The notes beneath the pieces are model-generated. The model was not told the DNA's origin. It did no database searches and saw nothing but the letters and a program-made list of their open reading frames with translations. DNA of 64,000 bases from Nodosilinea sp. WJT8-NPBG4 (GTDB taxonomy: Bacteria > Cyanobacteriota > Cyanobacteriia > Phormidesmidales > Phormidesmidaceae). Made by a program: the position numbers and the translations under genes. The stretch covers positions 1 through 64,000 of the forward strand of contig JAHHHQ010000049.1 in assembly GCA_019359285.1 (NCBI GenBank), in the 5' to 3' direction. The stretch's first letter is position 1; every line of letters begins with the position of its first letter. This document shows positions 56,538-64,000 of this stretch, one piece after another.

Positions 56538-56946
56538 AGGGCGTGGGCAAACAACCATTGTCCCTACAAAGGAGTTAGATGGTGGGCAGTGCCCACCCTA
56601 CCACTGGACTATCCGCTGTAGAGCAGGACAGGTCAATTGGCAAAACAGAGGTTTAAACCGATGATCAGCCAATCATTTCCGTGAGGTGAAGGACGACGGA
56701 ACGTCCTTCTCGTAGGGGCCTGGGGGGACCGAAATCCCCCCAGCGGCAAGCTTGGCTTTTCCCGCAAAACTCTCTCAACAGAGGCGGTTAATTGCAGAGG
56801 TATAAGGGCTGGTGCCTGCACTCTATGCCTTAAGGATCAATTCCCTAGTCGGTTCGGTCGTTGCCTAGTTGGCGGGCGGCTATCCGCCACAGAAAGCACT
56901 AGGGGTTCCGTGGCACCATAAAGCCATCGCACTCAACCTTGGACCC
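56538..56946. other. Intergenic region with short palindromes
   Basis: Contains the perfect palindrome GGTGGGCA-G-TGCCCACC (56581-56597), a type frequent in cyanobacterial intergenic DNA, and G-rich runs around 56690-56730. No gene seen; an in-frame upstream extension of the next gene to 56869 lacks homology. Confidence 0.45.
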
Positions 56947-57234
56947 ATGAACCCCTCTCCCCAGGCTTTCTACGACTGGTATAAGCGCACCCTCGAAAAT
57001 CCTAAGTATCGCTGGCTGCTGGCTGGTGCCACGCTGCTATACCTGCTTAGCCCTATCGACATTGCTCCCGACTTCATCCCCATCATTGGCTGGATTGACG
57101 ACGCCGTGGTGGCCTCTTTGTTTATTGGTGCCATGTCGCAGATTGTGCTCTCTGGGTTGAACAGCAAGCGCTCTGGGCTCCAGGCCGACGCTACCGATAC
57201 TGCTCACACCACCGTAGATGTCAACTATGACTAA
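56947..57234 (+). CDS. DUF1232 (YkvA-like) small membrane protein
   Basis: A 95-residue protein whose core matches DUF1232: YLLSPIDIAPDFIPIIGWID with a following DDAVVASLF. One or two membrane segments are likely. Function unknown. ATG 56947. Confidence 0.85.
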   Translation: MNPSPQAFYDWYKRTLENPKYRWLLAGATLLYLLSPIDIAPDFIPIIGWIDDAVVASLFIGAMSQIVLSGLNSKRSGLQADATDTAHTTVDVNYD

Positions 57235-57288
57235 CGGGCGACTGGGCAAAGCCCAATCTTCTGCCAATTCTTTTTACCGGCATCCCTA

Positions 57289-57317
57289 GTAGGGGCATTG
57301 CAGTGCAATGCCCCTAC
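57289..57317. repeat. Intergenic palindrome
   Basis: GTAGGGGCATTGCA and TGCAATGCCCCTAC around a single G, a 14-bp perfect inverted repeat. Such GGGGCA-TGCAATG palindromes are common in cyanobacterial intergenic DNA. Confidence 0.75.
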
Positions 57318-57444
57318 ACCAACTACGAAAATCGCCTTTAACGACGTCTTCAACCGTTAAAGGCCTTGGGGATGAGATAGTTGTCCATTCCAACATTCAA
57401 AACCGCCAATCAAATGATTGGCTCACTACAAATTTAAAGTTGCT

Positions 57445-59313
57445 ATGCCTGTAAACAAAAATCCTCAGCCGCCGCGATCGCGCCAAATTGCCAACATCGT
57501 CCTGTGGGCCGCCACTGGCCTCCTGCTGCTCAACATCGTGTTTTCCGGGTTCTTCGGCAGCCAAACGGCTCGTGAGCCCTACAGCATGTTCATCCATCGG
57601 GTGCAAGAGCAAGAGGTGTTACGCGCCTCCGTGGGGCAAAACGAAATTCGCTACCAAGTCAAAGATGCCACCACGGGCGAAGCGGGCGACGTCTACAGTA
57701 CTACGCCTATTTTTGACCTCCAGCTGCCCCAGCTGCTCGAAGACAACGGCGTTGAGTTTGCTGCCGTGCCGCCGCCTAAGGGCCAGTGGTTTGGCAGCTT
57801 GCTGAGCTGGGTGATTCCGCCGCTGATCTTTATTGGGGTGTGGCGGTTCTTCTTGGCCCGTGGTGGCGGTGGCCCACAGGGAGCCCTCTCCATTGGCAAA
57901 AGCAAAGCTAAGGTCTACGTCGAAGGCGACGCAGGCAAAATCACCTTCGATGACGTGGCTGGGGTCGAAGAGGCCAAAGCTGAGCTGGTAGAGGTCGTTG
58001 ACTTTCTCAAAACCCCCCAGCGCTTTACGGATCTAGGAGCCAAAATTCCCAAGGGCGTGCTGCTAGTCGGCCCACCGGGAACCGGTAAGACGCTAATGGC
58101 TAAGGCCGTTGCCGGCGAAGCAGGCGTGCCCTTCTTTAGCATTTCGGGTTCTGAGTTTGTGGAACTGTTCGTTGGCGTGGGCTCCTCCCGCGTGCGCGAC
58201 CTGTTTGAGCAGGCCAAGAAACAGTCTCCCTGCATCATCTTTATTGATGAGCTGGATGCGATCGGTAAATCCCGCTCCAGCAGCAGCTTCTATGGCGGCA
58301 ACGACGAGCGCGAGCAAACCCTCAACCAGCTGCTCACCGAGATGGATGGCTTTGAGGCCGGTGGCACCACCGTGATTGTGCTAGCCGCCACCAACCGCCC
58401 CGAAACCCTTGACCCCGCCCTGCTACGTCCCGGTCGCTTCGATCGCCAGGTGCTGGTCGATCGCCCCGATCTCAAAGGCCGCGAAGCCATTCTCAAAATC
58501 CACGCTAAGGATGTGAAGCTGGCTGACACCGTCGATCTCAAGACGACCGCCACTCGCACCCCAGGCTTTGCTGGGGCCGACCTGGCCAACCTAGTCAACG
58601 AAGCCGCCCTGCTGGCCGCCCGCCGCGGCAGCACCGTAGTCGAGCAAGAGGACTTTAGCGAGGCGATCGAACGCGTCGTTGCGGGTCTAGAGAAAAAGAG
58701 CCGCGTCCTCAACGACAAAGAGAAGAAGATTGTCGCTTATCACGAGGTCGGCCATGCGCTGGTCGGCGCCATGATGCCTGGCACCGACGAGGTCGAAAAA
58801 ATCTCCATCGTGCCGCGCGGTATGGCCGCCCTTGGCTACACCCTGCAACTGCCCACCGAGGACCGCTTTCTGCGCGATGAGGCCGAGCTGAAGGGGCAAA
58901 TTGCCACCCTGCTCGGCGGGCGATCGGCGGAAGAGATCATTTTCGGTAGCATCACCACTGGAGCTTCCAACGACCTCCAGCGGGCCACCGACCTAGCGGA
59001 GCAGATGGTCACCACCTACGGCATGAGCCAAGTGCTGGGCCCCCTCGCCTACGATCGCGCCCAGCGCAACGCCTTCCTGGATGGTGGCATGCCCAACGCC
59101 CGTCGCCCCATCAGCGAAGAAACCGCCAAGGCGATCGATGAAGAGGTCAAAGCCATCGTTGAGGAAGGCCATCGGCGCGCCCTCGACATTCTCAAGCAAA
59201 ATCGTGAATTGCTAGAAACCCTGGCCCAGCAGCTGCTGGAGGCCGAGGTGATCGAAGGTGCTCCTCTGCGTGAGCAGCTCAAGCAGGTGCAGGAACCCCA
59301 AGCGGTTGGGTAA
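57445..59313 (+). CDS. ftsH: ATP-dependent zinc metalloprotease FtsH
   Basis: A 622-residue membrane protease that degrades damaged thylakoid or plasma-membrane proteins. Two membrane helices (about 17-38 and 112-130) flank a small luminal domain. The AAA module has GPPGTGKT (about 208-215) and FIDELDAIG; the second region of homology follows, and the zinc site HEVGH lies near 433-437. The start at ATG 57445 fits the family. Which of the several cyanobacterial FtsH paralogues this is cannot be decided by eye. Confidence 0.95.
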   Translation: MPVNKNPQPPRSRQIANIVLWAATGLLLLNIVFSGFFGSQTAREPYSMFIHRVQEQEVLRASVGQNEIRYQVKDATTGEAGDVYSTTPIFDLQLPQLLEDNGVEFAAVPPPKGQWFGSLLSWVIPPLIFIGVWRFFLARGGGGPQGALSIGKSKAKVYVEGDAGKITFDDVAGVEEAKAELVEVVDFLKTPQRFTDLGAKIPKGVLLVGPPGTGKTLMAKAVAGEAGVPFFSISGSEFVELFVGVGSSRVRDLFEQAKKQSPCIIFIDELDAIGKSRSSSSFYGGNDEREQTLNQLLTEMDGFEAGGTTVIVLAATNRPETLDPALLRPGRFDRQVLVDRPDLKGREAILKIHAKDVKLADTVDLKTTATRTPGFAGADLANLVNEAALLAARRGSTVVEQEDFSEAIERVVAGLEKKSRVLNDKEKKIVAYHEVGHALVGAMMPGTDEVEKISIVPRGMAALGYTLQLPTEDRFLRDEAELKGQIATLLGGRSAEEIIFGSITTGASNDLQRATDLAEQMVTTYGMSQVLGPLAYDRAQRNAFLDGGMPNARRPISEETAKAIDEEVKAIVEEGHRRALDILKQNRELLETLAQQLLEAEVIEGAPLREQLKQVQEPQAVG

Positions 59314-59453
59314 TGCCTGACAACTCAGGGAAGTTTTGAAGTTGACTTCCCTGGGTTGATTGCTATGGCTAAAACTGGCCTAGGAGACAGCCGTGACGCG
59401 GCAAACCCTCTGTTACAGTATTGATGCCTAAATCCTAGAATTTCTGTAAACCT

Positions 59454-60506
59454 GTGGTTGCCGTTAACGACATCTACCTGCTGCGCAACATCTGGTACCA
59501 CGCCATGCCCAGCCACGAGCTGAAGGCGGGTAAGATGGTGGCCAAAACCCTGCTCAACGAGCCGATCTTGTTTGGCCGCACCGACCAGGGCAAAGCCTTT
59601 GCCCTTCGCGATATTTGCCCCCATCGGGCCGTGCCCCTCAGCTGTGGCCGCTTTGACGGCACCGAGGTCGAGTGCTGCTACCATGGCTGGCGATTTAACG
59701 AAAACGGCCAGTGCACCGAAATTCCATCGTTGATGCCCGACCAGCAGATGGATCTGAGCCGCTTTGACGTAAATCGCTATGAGGTGAAAGAGGTGCAGGG
59801 CAACCTGTGGGTCTATGTGAGCGATCGCGACAACCCCCAGCCCCCTCGCTTCGATGTGCCCCGTGTGCCTGGATTTAGCGATGACGTTCGCCCTAGCGTC
59901 ACCTACACCATGCGGTTTCCCTGCTACATTGACCATGCTGTAGTGGGGCTAATGGACCCGGCTCACTCACCTTTTGTGCATCGCTCGTGGTGGTGGCGCG
60001 GTGCTACCCTCAGCGACGAAATCAAGTGGTTTGACCCTTCGCCCTACGGGTTTACCATGCGCAAGCACCGCATGGGCGAGAATATGGGCTACGGCTACTG
60101 GCTGATTGGCGGTGTGCCCGACAACGAAATCATCTTTTACCTGCCCGGCGTCCGCACTGAGGAAACCACCACCTCAAAGCACCGGGTGGTGAACCTGACC
60201 ACCGTTACCCCCCTCACCGACGACCAAACCGACGTCACCTTTGAGCTGTACTGGGATCTTCCCTGGGGCAACCTGATCAAGCCAATTCTACCCCTGATGA
60301 TTCGCTCCTTTTTGGGGCAAGACCGCGATGTGGTGATCAAGCAGCAGGAGGGGCTCAAGCACGAAACTATATTACGGCTGATCAAAGACTCTGACACCCT
60401 AGCCCGGTGGTATTACCAGCTCAAAAAAGAGTACCAGCGCTCCCAAACGGAAGACCGCGAGTTTGCCACCCCCGTCAAAACTCAGCTGCTTAAGTGGCGA
60501 GCCTAA
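59454..60506 (+). CDS. Rieske-type ring-hydroxylating oxygenase
   Basis: A 350-residue enzyme of the pheophorbide a oxygenase/Tic55-like group. The Rieske cluster is bound by CPHRAVPL and CCYHGWRF (about 48-82). The mononuclear iron motif is in DPAHSPFVHRSWWW (about 165-178). It likely starts at GTG 59454. Substrate unknown; members act on chlorophyll derivatives or steroids. No reductase gene adjacent. Confidence 0.86.
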   Translation: MVAVNDIYLLRNIWYHAMPSHELKAGKMVAKTLLNEPILFGRTDQGKAFALRDICPHRAVPLSCGRFDGTEVECCYHGWRFNENGQCTEIPSLMPDQQMDLSRFDVNRYEVKEVQGNLWVYVSDRDNPQPPRFDVPRVPGFSDDVRPSVTYTMRFPCYIDHAVVGLMDPAHSPFVHRSWWWRGATLSDEIKWFDPSPYGFTMRKHRMGENMGYGYWLIGGVPDNEIIFYLPGVRTEETTTSKHRVVNLTTVTPLTDDQTDVTFELYWDLPWGNLIKPILPLMIRSFLGQDRDVVIKQQEGLKHETILRLIKDSDTLARWYYQLKKEYQRSQTEDREFATPVKTQLLKWRA

Positions 60507-60557
60507 CGTAGGTTTGATCCCGCTTCAAGCCCACCTCCGACTCAATTGCCCACATCT

Positions 60558-61628
60558 CTAGGGTAGGGTGGCTACCACCTCAGATCTCCAAGCATTGGGA
60601 ACTCCCGGCGCTAGAATCGTCGCCTGATAGGGAATCAACCCAACATGGTCGCCTCCCAGGCACTGAGCAGCGGCATAGGACAGATCGAGGGAGCGATCGC
60701 CGATGTATGGACCGCGATCGTTGATGCGTACGACCACGCTCTTGCCGTTGATCTGGTTGCGCACCTTGAGGTAGGTGCCAAAGGGCAAGGTCTTGTGGGC
60801 AGCCGTCAGGTCGTGCTGGTTGAAGGTCTCACCGGTAGCGGTCTGCCGCCCGTGGAAGTAAGGCCCGTACCAAGATGCTGTGCCGTTAAACGTCTTGCGG
60901 GTCTCACCCAGGCCGTGGGCCACCATCTGTACCTGGCTGGGCTCTAGAGGAGACCCTCCAAAGGCCAGACGCAGGTTGTTGACCCATGCGGTCGCCTGCA
61001 AAGCGGTCTGGCTAGGGTGGGATGCCTTGACTGAACTAGCCTGAGCTGCCCCTGCCCCAGGCAACACAAACACAGTTTTGCCATCGACCTGCGCAGCGGC
61101 CAGAGCCTCACTCAATTTAGGGGTCAGCCCGTTGGGGTTAGCCTCTAGTTCAGGCACCGCTTGGCGAATTTGGCGAGCAACCTGGTCCGCCGCCGGACGA
61201 GAGGGCACCTGCCCGATCGCTACGTTCTTGACCCGAATAGTAAACCCTTTAGTTGGGGCGCTAGCGTTTGTCGAAGCTAGTTTGCCACAGGCAACCGGGG
61301 TTGGCATTATTTGGGTTGCCCCACTGCTGATGTGGGCATTTGTTCCCTGGCCAACTACAGCCACGGCGGCGGTAGCTCTCCAGAGATGCCAATCTACGGC
61401 CGCCGTCTGCGGCCAACCCAACTGGGGAAACAACTGCAGAGGCTTGTAAATAGCAGATTGTAGATGCAAGGGAGAGTAGGGCGAGGCGCTCAAGCTCACC
61501 TTGGCCGGACGCTGCCGGTGAGCCACTGCGTTGGAGCTAACCGTTTGCAGCGCTAAAGGGGCAAATGGGTTGAACGGGTTGAGATAATGCGGTAGAAACG
61601 CAGCCCAGAAAAGTCCAAGTAACGTCAT
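60558..61628 (-). CDS. rlpA: RlpA-like septal lytic transglycosylase
   Basis: The 356-residue product has a hydrophobic N-terminus, a long variable region and a C-terminal double-psi beta-barrel (about 255-345): [40 protein letters not shown]. RlpA enzymes cleave denuded glycan strands at septa. The catalytic Asp in RINDRGP is present. No SPOR domain is visible. Confidence 0.87.
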   Translation of the reverse strand: MTLLGLFWAAFLPHYLNPFNPFAPLALQTVSSNAVAHRQRPAKVSLSASPYSPLHLQSAIYKPLQLFPQLGWPQTAAVDWHLWRATAAVAVVGQGTNAHISSGATQIMPTPVACGKLASTNASAPTKGFTIRVKNVAIGQVPSRPAADQVARQIRQAVPELEANPNGLTPKLSEALAAAQVDGKTVFVLPGAGAAQASSVKASHPSQTALQATAWVNNLRLAFGGSPLEPSQVQMVAHGLGETRKTFNGTASWYGPYFHGRQTATGETFNQHDLTAAHKTLPFGTYLKVRNQINGKSVVVRINDRGPYIGDRSLDLSYAAAQCLGGDHVGLIPYQATILAPGVPNAWRSEVVATLP

Positions 61629-62501
61629 TTATGCGTGTGCAGAAAGCGACACCTCCGGCCCCGCCGATTTCACCCAAGGATGAAGTCAGCCACAAGCTTG
61701 AGCCACGGGTAAGATAAACAGCCACCTCAGATGTGCGCTTGCTCAGCAACTAAGGCAAAAACTGGGTTTTTAAGGCATAAAAGGCATAAAAGGCCTATTC
61801 GCAAGGTTGCGACTAGCTTTTTTAGCCTATCACTTAAAATTTGTATCTGCAATCACACATAGATAACGTTCTTTAGGGTAGGCAAAAATATCACTACGGA
61901 TAGAGAAGCATTTCTTCCTGTAGACGGAGGAAGAAGCTCACGGTCAAGTCTGCGCACGATGAACAACCCTGCGATCGCTGCAGAGCGTGAGTAGAGTCAC
62001 TTAACGTAGTCAAAAAATGCCTTCAAGGTGCGATTCCAGAACGGATTGCTTCGGAGATTGCACCCAGTCTTCACCTAACAGGATTTCTGCCATCAGCCCA
62101 ATGGCTTTCCGAAGTGGCTTCCCAAAGTAGCAGCCCCATCAAAATGACACCAACAGAGGGAGTCAGACGGGGCTGGAGACGCAGTTAGGAGGTATCTTGC
62201 GTTCAGCATATCCGTGGAATGGTTGGGTAGGGCCTTCCCTTAACAAGTTTTTAAGGCTCCTCTGTTAGAGCGATCAACAGGGATTGCAGACATCACAATT
62301 ACAGCCTTGGGTTTGGGGCTGAACTGACTGAGCTTTACTCCTCCATAAAGCTTCAGTAAAAGCCTATTACTCCAGGTATCGAATATAACCTGCCAGTGAA
62401 GAATCACACTATGCCCTCCGCAGCGTAGAACGTTCGTTAAGACGAGCTTTCACCAGCGGGAGAGCAGGGGTTCCATCACTATTTTAGGTTCAATTCCAGC
62501 T
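61629..62501. other. Long intergenic region, nothing recognised
   Basis: About 870 bp with no gene I can support. It contains a short direct repeat (AAGGCATAAAAGGCATAAAA at 61772-61791) and HIP1-like sites. No tRNA, riboswitch or CRISPR-like repeat was seen. Confidence 0.4.
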
Positions 62502-62708
62502 ATGAAGGCAACACTAATTCGAGTCTTTATTTGGCCCAGTGGTGCCGCACTGCTAGTGGGATTGAGCGTGTTAAGTTTGCTACTTCTCCACTGGCCTAGT
62601 TTCGAGGCTGAGCAGCAGGCTAGCGGCAACCGCGACGAGTTTCCAGGCCAGCGGCGGGGGGGCGGCACCCACTGGGTTAACGGCCAACACAATGACACTA
62701 TGGCTTAA
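62502..62708 (+). CDS. Small membrane ORF with Arg/Gly motif, possible DUF928 fragment
   Basis: A 68-residue frame with a strong hydrophobic segment (about 8-32) and a tail reading DEFPGQRRGGGTHW. The tail recalls the (P)G-x-R-x-GGG-(T/S) motif of cyanobacterial DUF928 proteins, which often lie beside CHASE2 genes. Here a CHASE2 gene begins 160 bp downstream. It may be a truncated DUF928 gene or a coincidental ORF. No good ribosome site. Confidence 0.35.
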   Translation: MKATLIRVFIWPSGAALLVGLSVLSLLLLHWPSFEAEQQASGNRDEFPGQRRGGGTHWVNGQHNDTMA

Positions 62709-62870
62709 GTCTGTGGCCTAGCGGGCTAACGATTTCACGGGGTGCAAGGGGGCCCAATCTGGCTCCCAGCGATTTCCGGACAGCACCGTCATTCCCTGTA
62801 TATCTCTGTATTCAGGGAATAACGAGGTCAATGCCTGCCATTGCCACTCCTACCGTTGCCGGTTTAATCC

Positions 62871-64000
62871 ATGGTGCATTTCTGGGTCTGGCCATCTAGG
62901 CAGCAGCTCCAACAGTGGGCTTTCCGTTTTTTTAAACCCATCAATTTTGGCAGTCGAGCTGTGCTGGTTTCTGGCCTGCTCGCCCTCACAATGGTGTCGG
63001 CGGGCAAGCGGCTACAGCTGTTCGAATCCTTGGAAACCTCTAGCTTTGACCTGCTGACTCGGCTATTGATTCAACAGGCCTCAGACCCGCGGCTGCTGAT
63101 TGTCGAAGTGACCGAGGCCGATCTAGAAGTGTACGGTTGGCCCCTATCTGACCAGGTGGTGGCCGATATTATTGCCGAAGTGCAGCGCTACGAGCCGGCG
63201 GTAGTGGGGCTCGATCTGTATCGCAACACCCCCCAGGACATGCCAGGTCAAGCGGCCCTGGCCCAGGCCTTTACCGATTCCTCAAAGGTAATCGGCATCT
63301 TTAACGTGGGCAAGCAGGGAAACGGCATTGAAGTGCCCGCTCCATCGGCCTGGCCCGCCGACCAGGTGGGATTTAATGACTTGGCCATCGACCCCGACGG
63401 CGTACTGCGCCGCAATTTGCTGTACGTAGCCACCCCTGACAATCCTGCCTACTCATTTTCGCTGCGGGTAGTGCTGGCCTACCACGCCGATTTAGCATTT
63501 CAAGTCGATCGAGGCAACGATCTGCTGCGCATTGGGGAGGCTGAGTTTCCGGCCCTGTTAGCTAGGGATGGCGGCTACGCCAACATCGACGGCCGGGGCT
63601 TTCAGGTGCTGATGAAGTATCGCACCCCCTATGAACCGGCGCCCACTTTAACTATTACCCAGGTGCTAGCCGGGGCCGTGCCCCCCGACTGGGTGCGCGG
63701 CAAGATTGTGTTGATTGGTTCCACCGCCTCCAGCCTGAAGGACGAGTTTTATACCCCCTTTAGCCACGAGCATGAGGCTCAGTTTGTGATGGCTGGGGTG
63801 GAGGTGCACGCCCAGAGCATTAGTCAGCTGCTCGATGCGATCGCAGGCGAACCCGCCCTCTACTGGTTTTTGCCCCAGTGGGGCGAATTCGTCTGGCTGC
63901 TGAGCTGGACCCTAGCAGCTGGGGTAATGGGCTGGCAGGTGCGCCGACCGCCCATGCTGCTGTTGCTCAGCGGCAGTATGATTTTAGGCATTTGGGGGCT
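62871..64000 (+). CDS. CHASE2-domain protein, 5' part (runs off window)
   Basis: The frame from ATG 62871 is open to the right edge, about 376 residues. It has an N-terminal membrane helix (about 25-45) and a CHASE2 domain (about 50-305): LLIVEVTEADLEVYGWPLSD, VVGLDLYRN, DPDGVLRRN and KIVLIGSTASSLKDEFYTP. Membrane helices start near 325 and 350. The output domain (kinase, cyclase or similar) lies beyond the window. It resembles the N-terminal half of the protein at 49186-52206. Confidence 0.88.
   Translation, partial: MVHFWVWPSRQQLQQWAFRFFKPINFGSRAVLVSGLLALTMVSAGKRLQLFESLETSSFDLLTRLLIQQASDPRLLIVEVTEADLEVYGWPLSDQVVADIIAEVQRYEPAVVGLDLYRNTPQDMPGQAALAQAFTDSSKVIGIFNVGKQGNGIEVPAPSAWPADQVGFNDLAIDPDGVLRRNLLYVATPDNPAYSFSLRVVLAYHADLAFQVDRGNDLLRIGEAEFPALLARDGGYANIDGRGFQVLMKYRTPYEPAPTLTITQVLAGAVPPDWVRGKIVLIGSTASSLKDEFYTPFSHEHEAQFVMAGVEVHAQSISQLLDAIAGEPALYWFLPQWGEFVWLLSWTLAAGVMGWQVRRPPMLLLLSGSMILGIWG

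Noticed and set aside
61772..61791. Tandem AAGGCATAAAAGG-type repeat as a CRISPR or integron site
   Set aside because: Only two short units without spacers; too small to support an array.
62450..62698. 82-codon minus-strand ORF
   Set aside because: Antisense to the small membrane ORF and without domain or ribosome site.

Overview
The window is cyanobacterial chromosome with a complete Tn7-like transposon at its left side. The cyanobacterial assignment rests on petC-petA (Rieske protein and cytochrome f), Raf1 (a RuBisCO assembly chaperone), Thf1/Psb29, many cyanobacterial hypothetical families (DUF3531, DUF3067), FtsH and the very frequent HIP1 octamer GCGATCGC from about 16.6 kb onward. Gene content and G+C-rich coding suggest a filamentous Leptolyngbya/Nodosilinea-type organism, but that rank is inference.

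Region 1 (1-126) is the start of an IS1-family transposase running off the left edge. Region 2 (127-16073) is a 15.9-kb Tn7-like element. It has near-identical terminal inverted repeats beginning TGTG, a perfect 5-bp target duplication (ACTCA, 122-126 and 16074-16078) and internal TnsB-type binding repeats at both ends. Its transposition operon encodes a TnsA-TnsB fusion, TnsC and two successive TniQ/TnsD-type proteins. I see no Cas gene and no CRISPR array. The cargo holds an XRE regulator with small unknown genes and a type I restriction-modification locus cut down to the front of hsdM and the tail of hsdR. Between those remnants lies an IS-flanked two-gene signalling module: a TPR-rich histidine kinase and a response regulator whose output is a Schlafen-type AlbA_2 domain. 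The element sits 28 bp beyond the 3' end of tRNA-Ala(GGC), the likely homing target.

Region 3 (16.1-64 kb) is ordinary core chromosome. It includes raf1, an XPB-like helicase, gpmI-secG, an ABC-F protein, hisIE, rsmG with an ABC ATPase, prs, petC-petA, typA, gatB, a UbiA prenyltransferase, an RsmB-type methyltransferase, an AraC-MGMT fusion overlapping an EamA transporter, thf1, a glycosyltransferase, an SDR, a LysR regulator, a FecR plus CHASE2-PAS-GGDEF-EAL pair, a GATase, a type III glutamine synthetase, ftsH, a Rieske oxygenase, rlpA and a second CHASE2 gene cut by the right edge. Several rho-independent terminators, intergenic palindromes and one decayed TrkA-N gene are visible.

The most interesting parts are the Tn7-like element (two TnsD-like selectors, no CRISPR, an inverted site arrangement at the right end, cargo end towards the tRNA) and the kinase/REC-AlbA_2 pair, a candidate signalling-type defence system inside a mobile defence island. 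Start codons were chosen by eye from ATG/GTG position and Shine-Dalgarno-like sequences.
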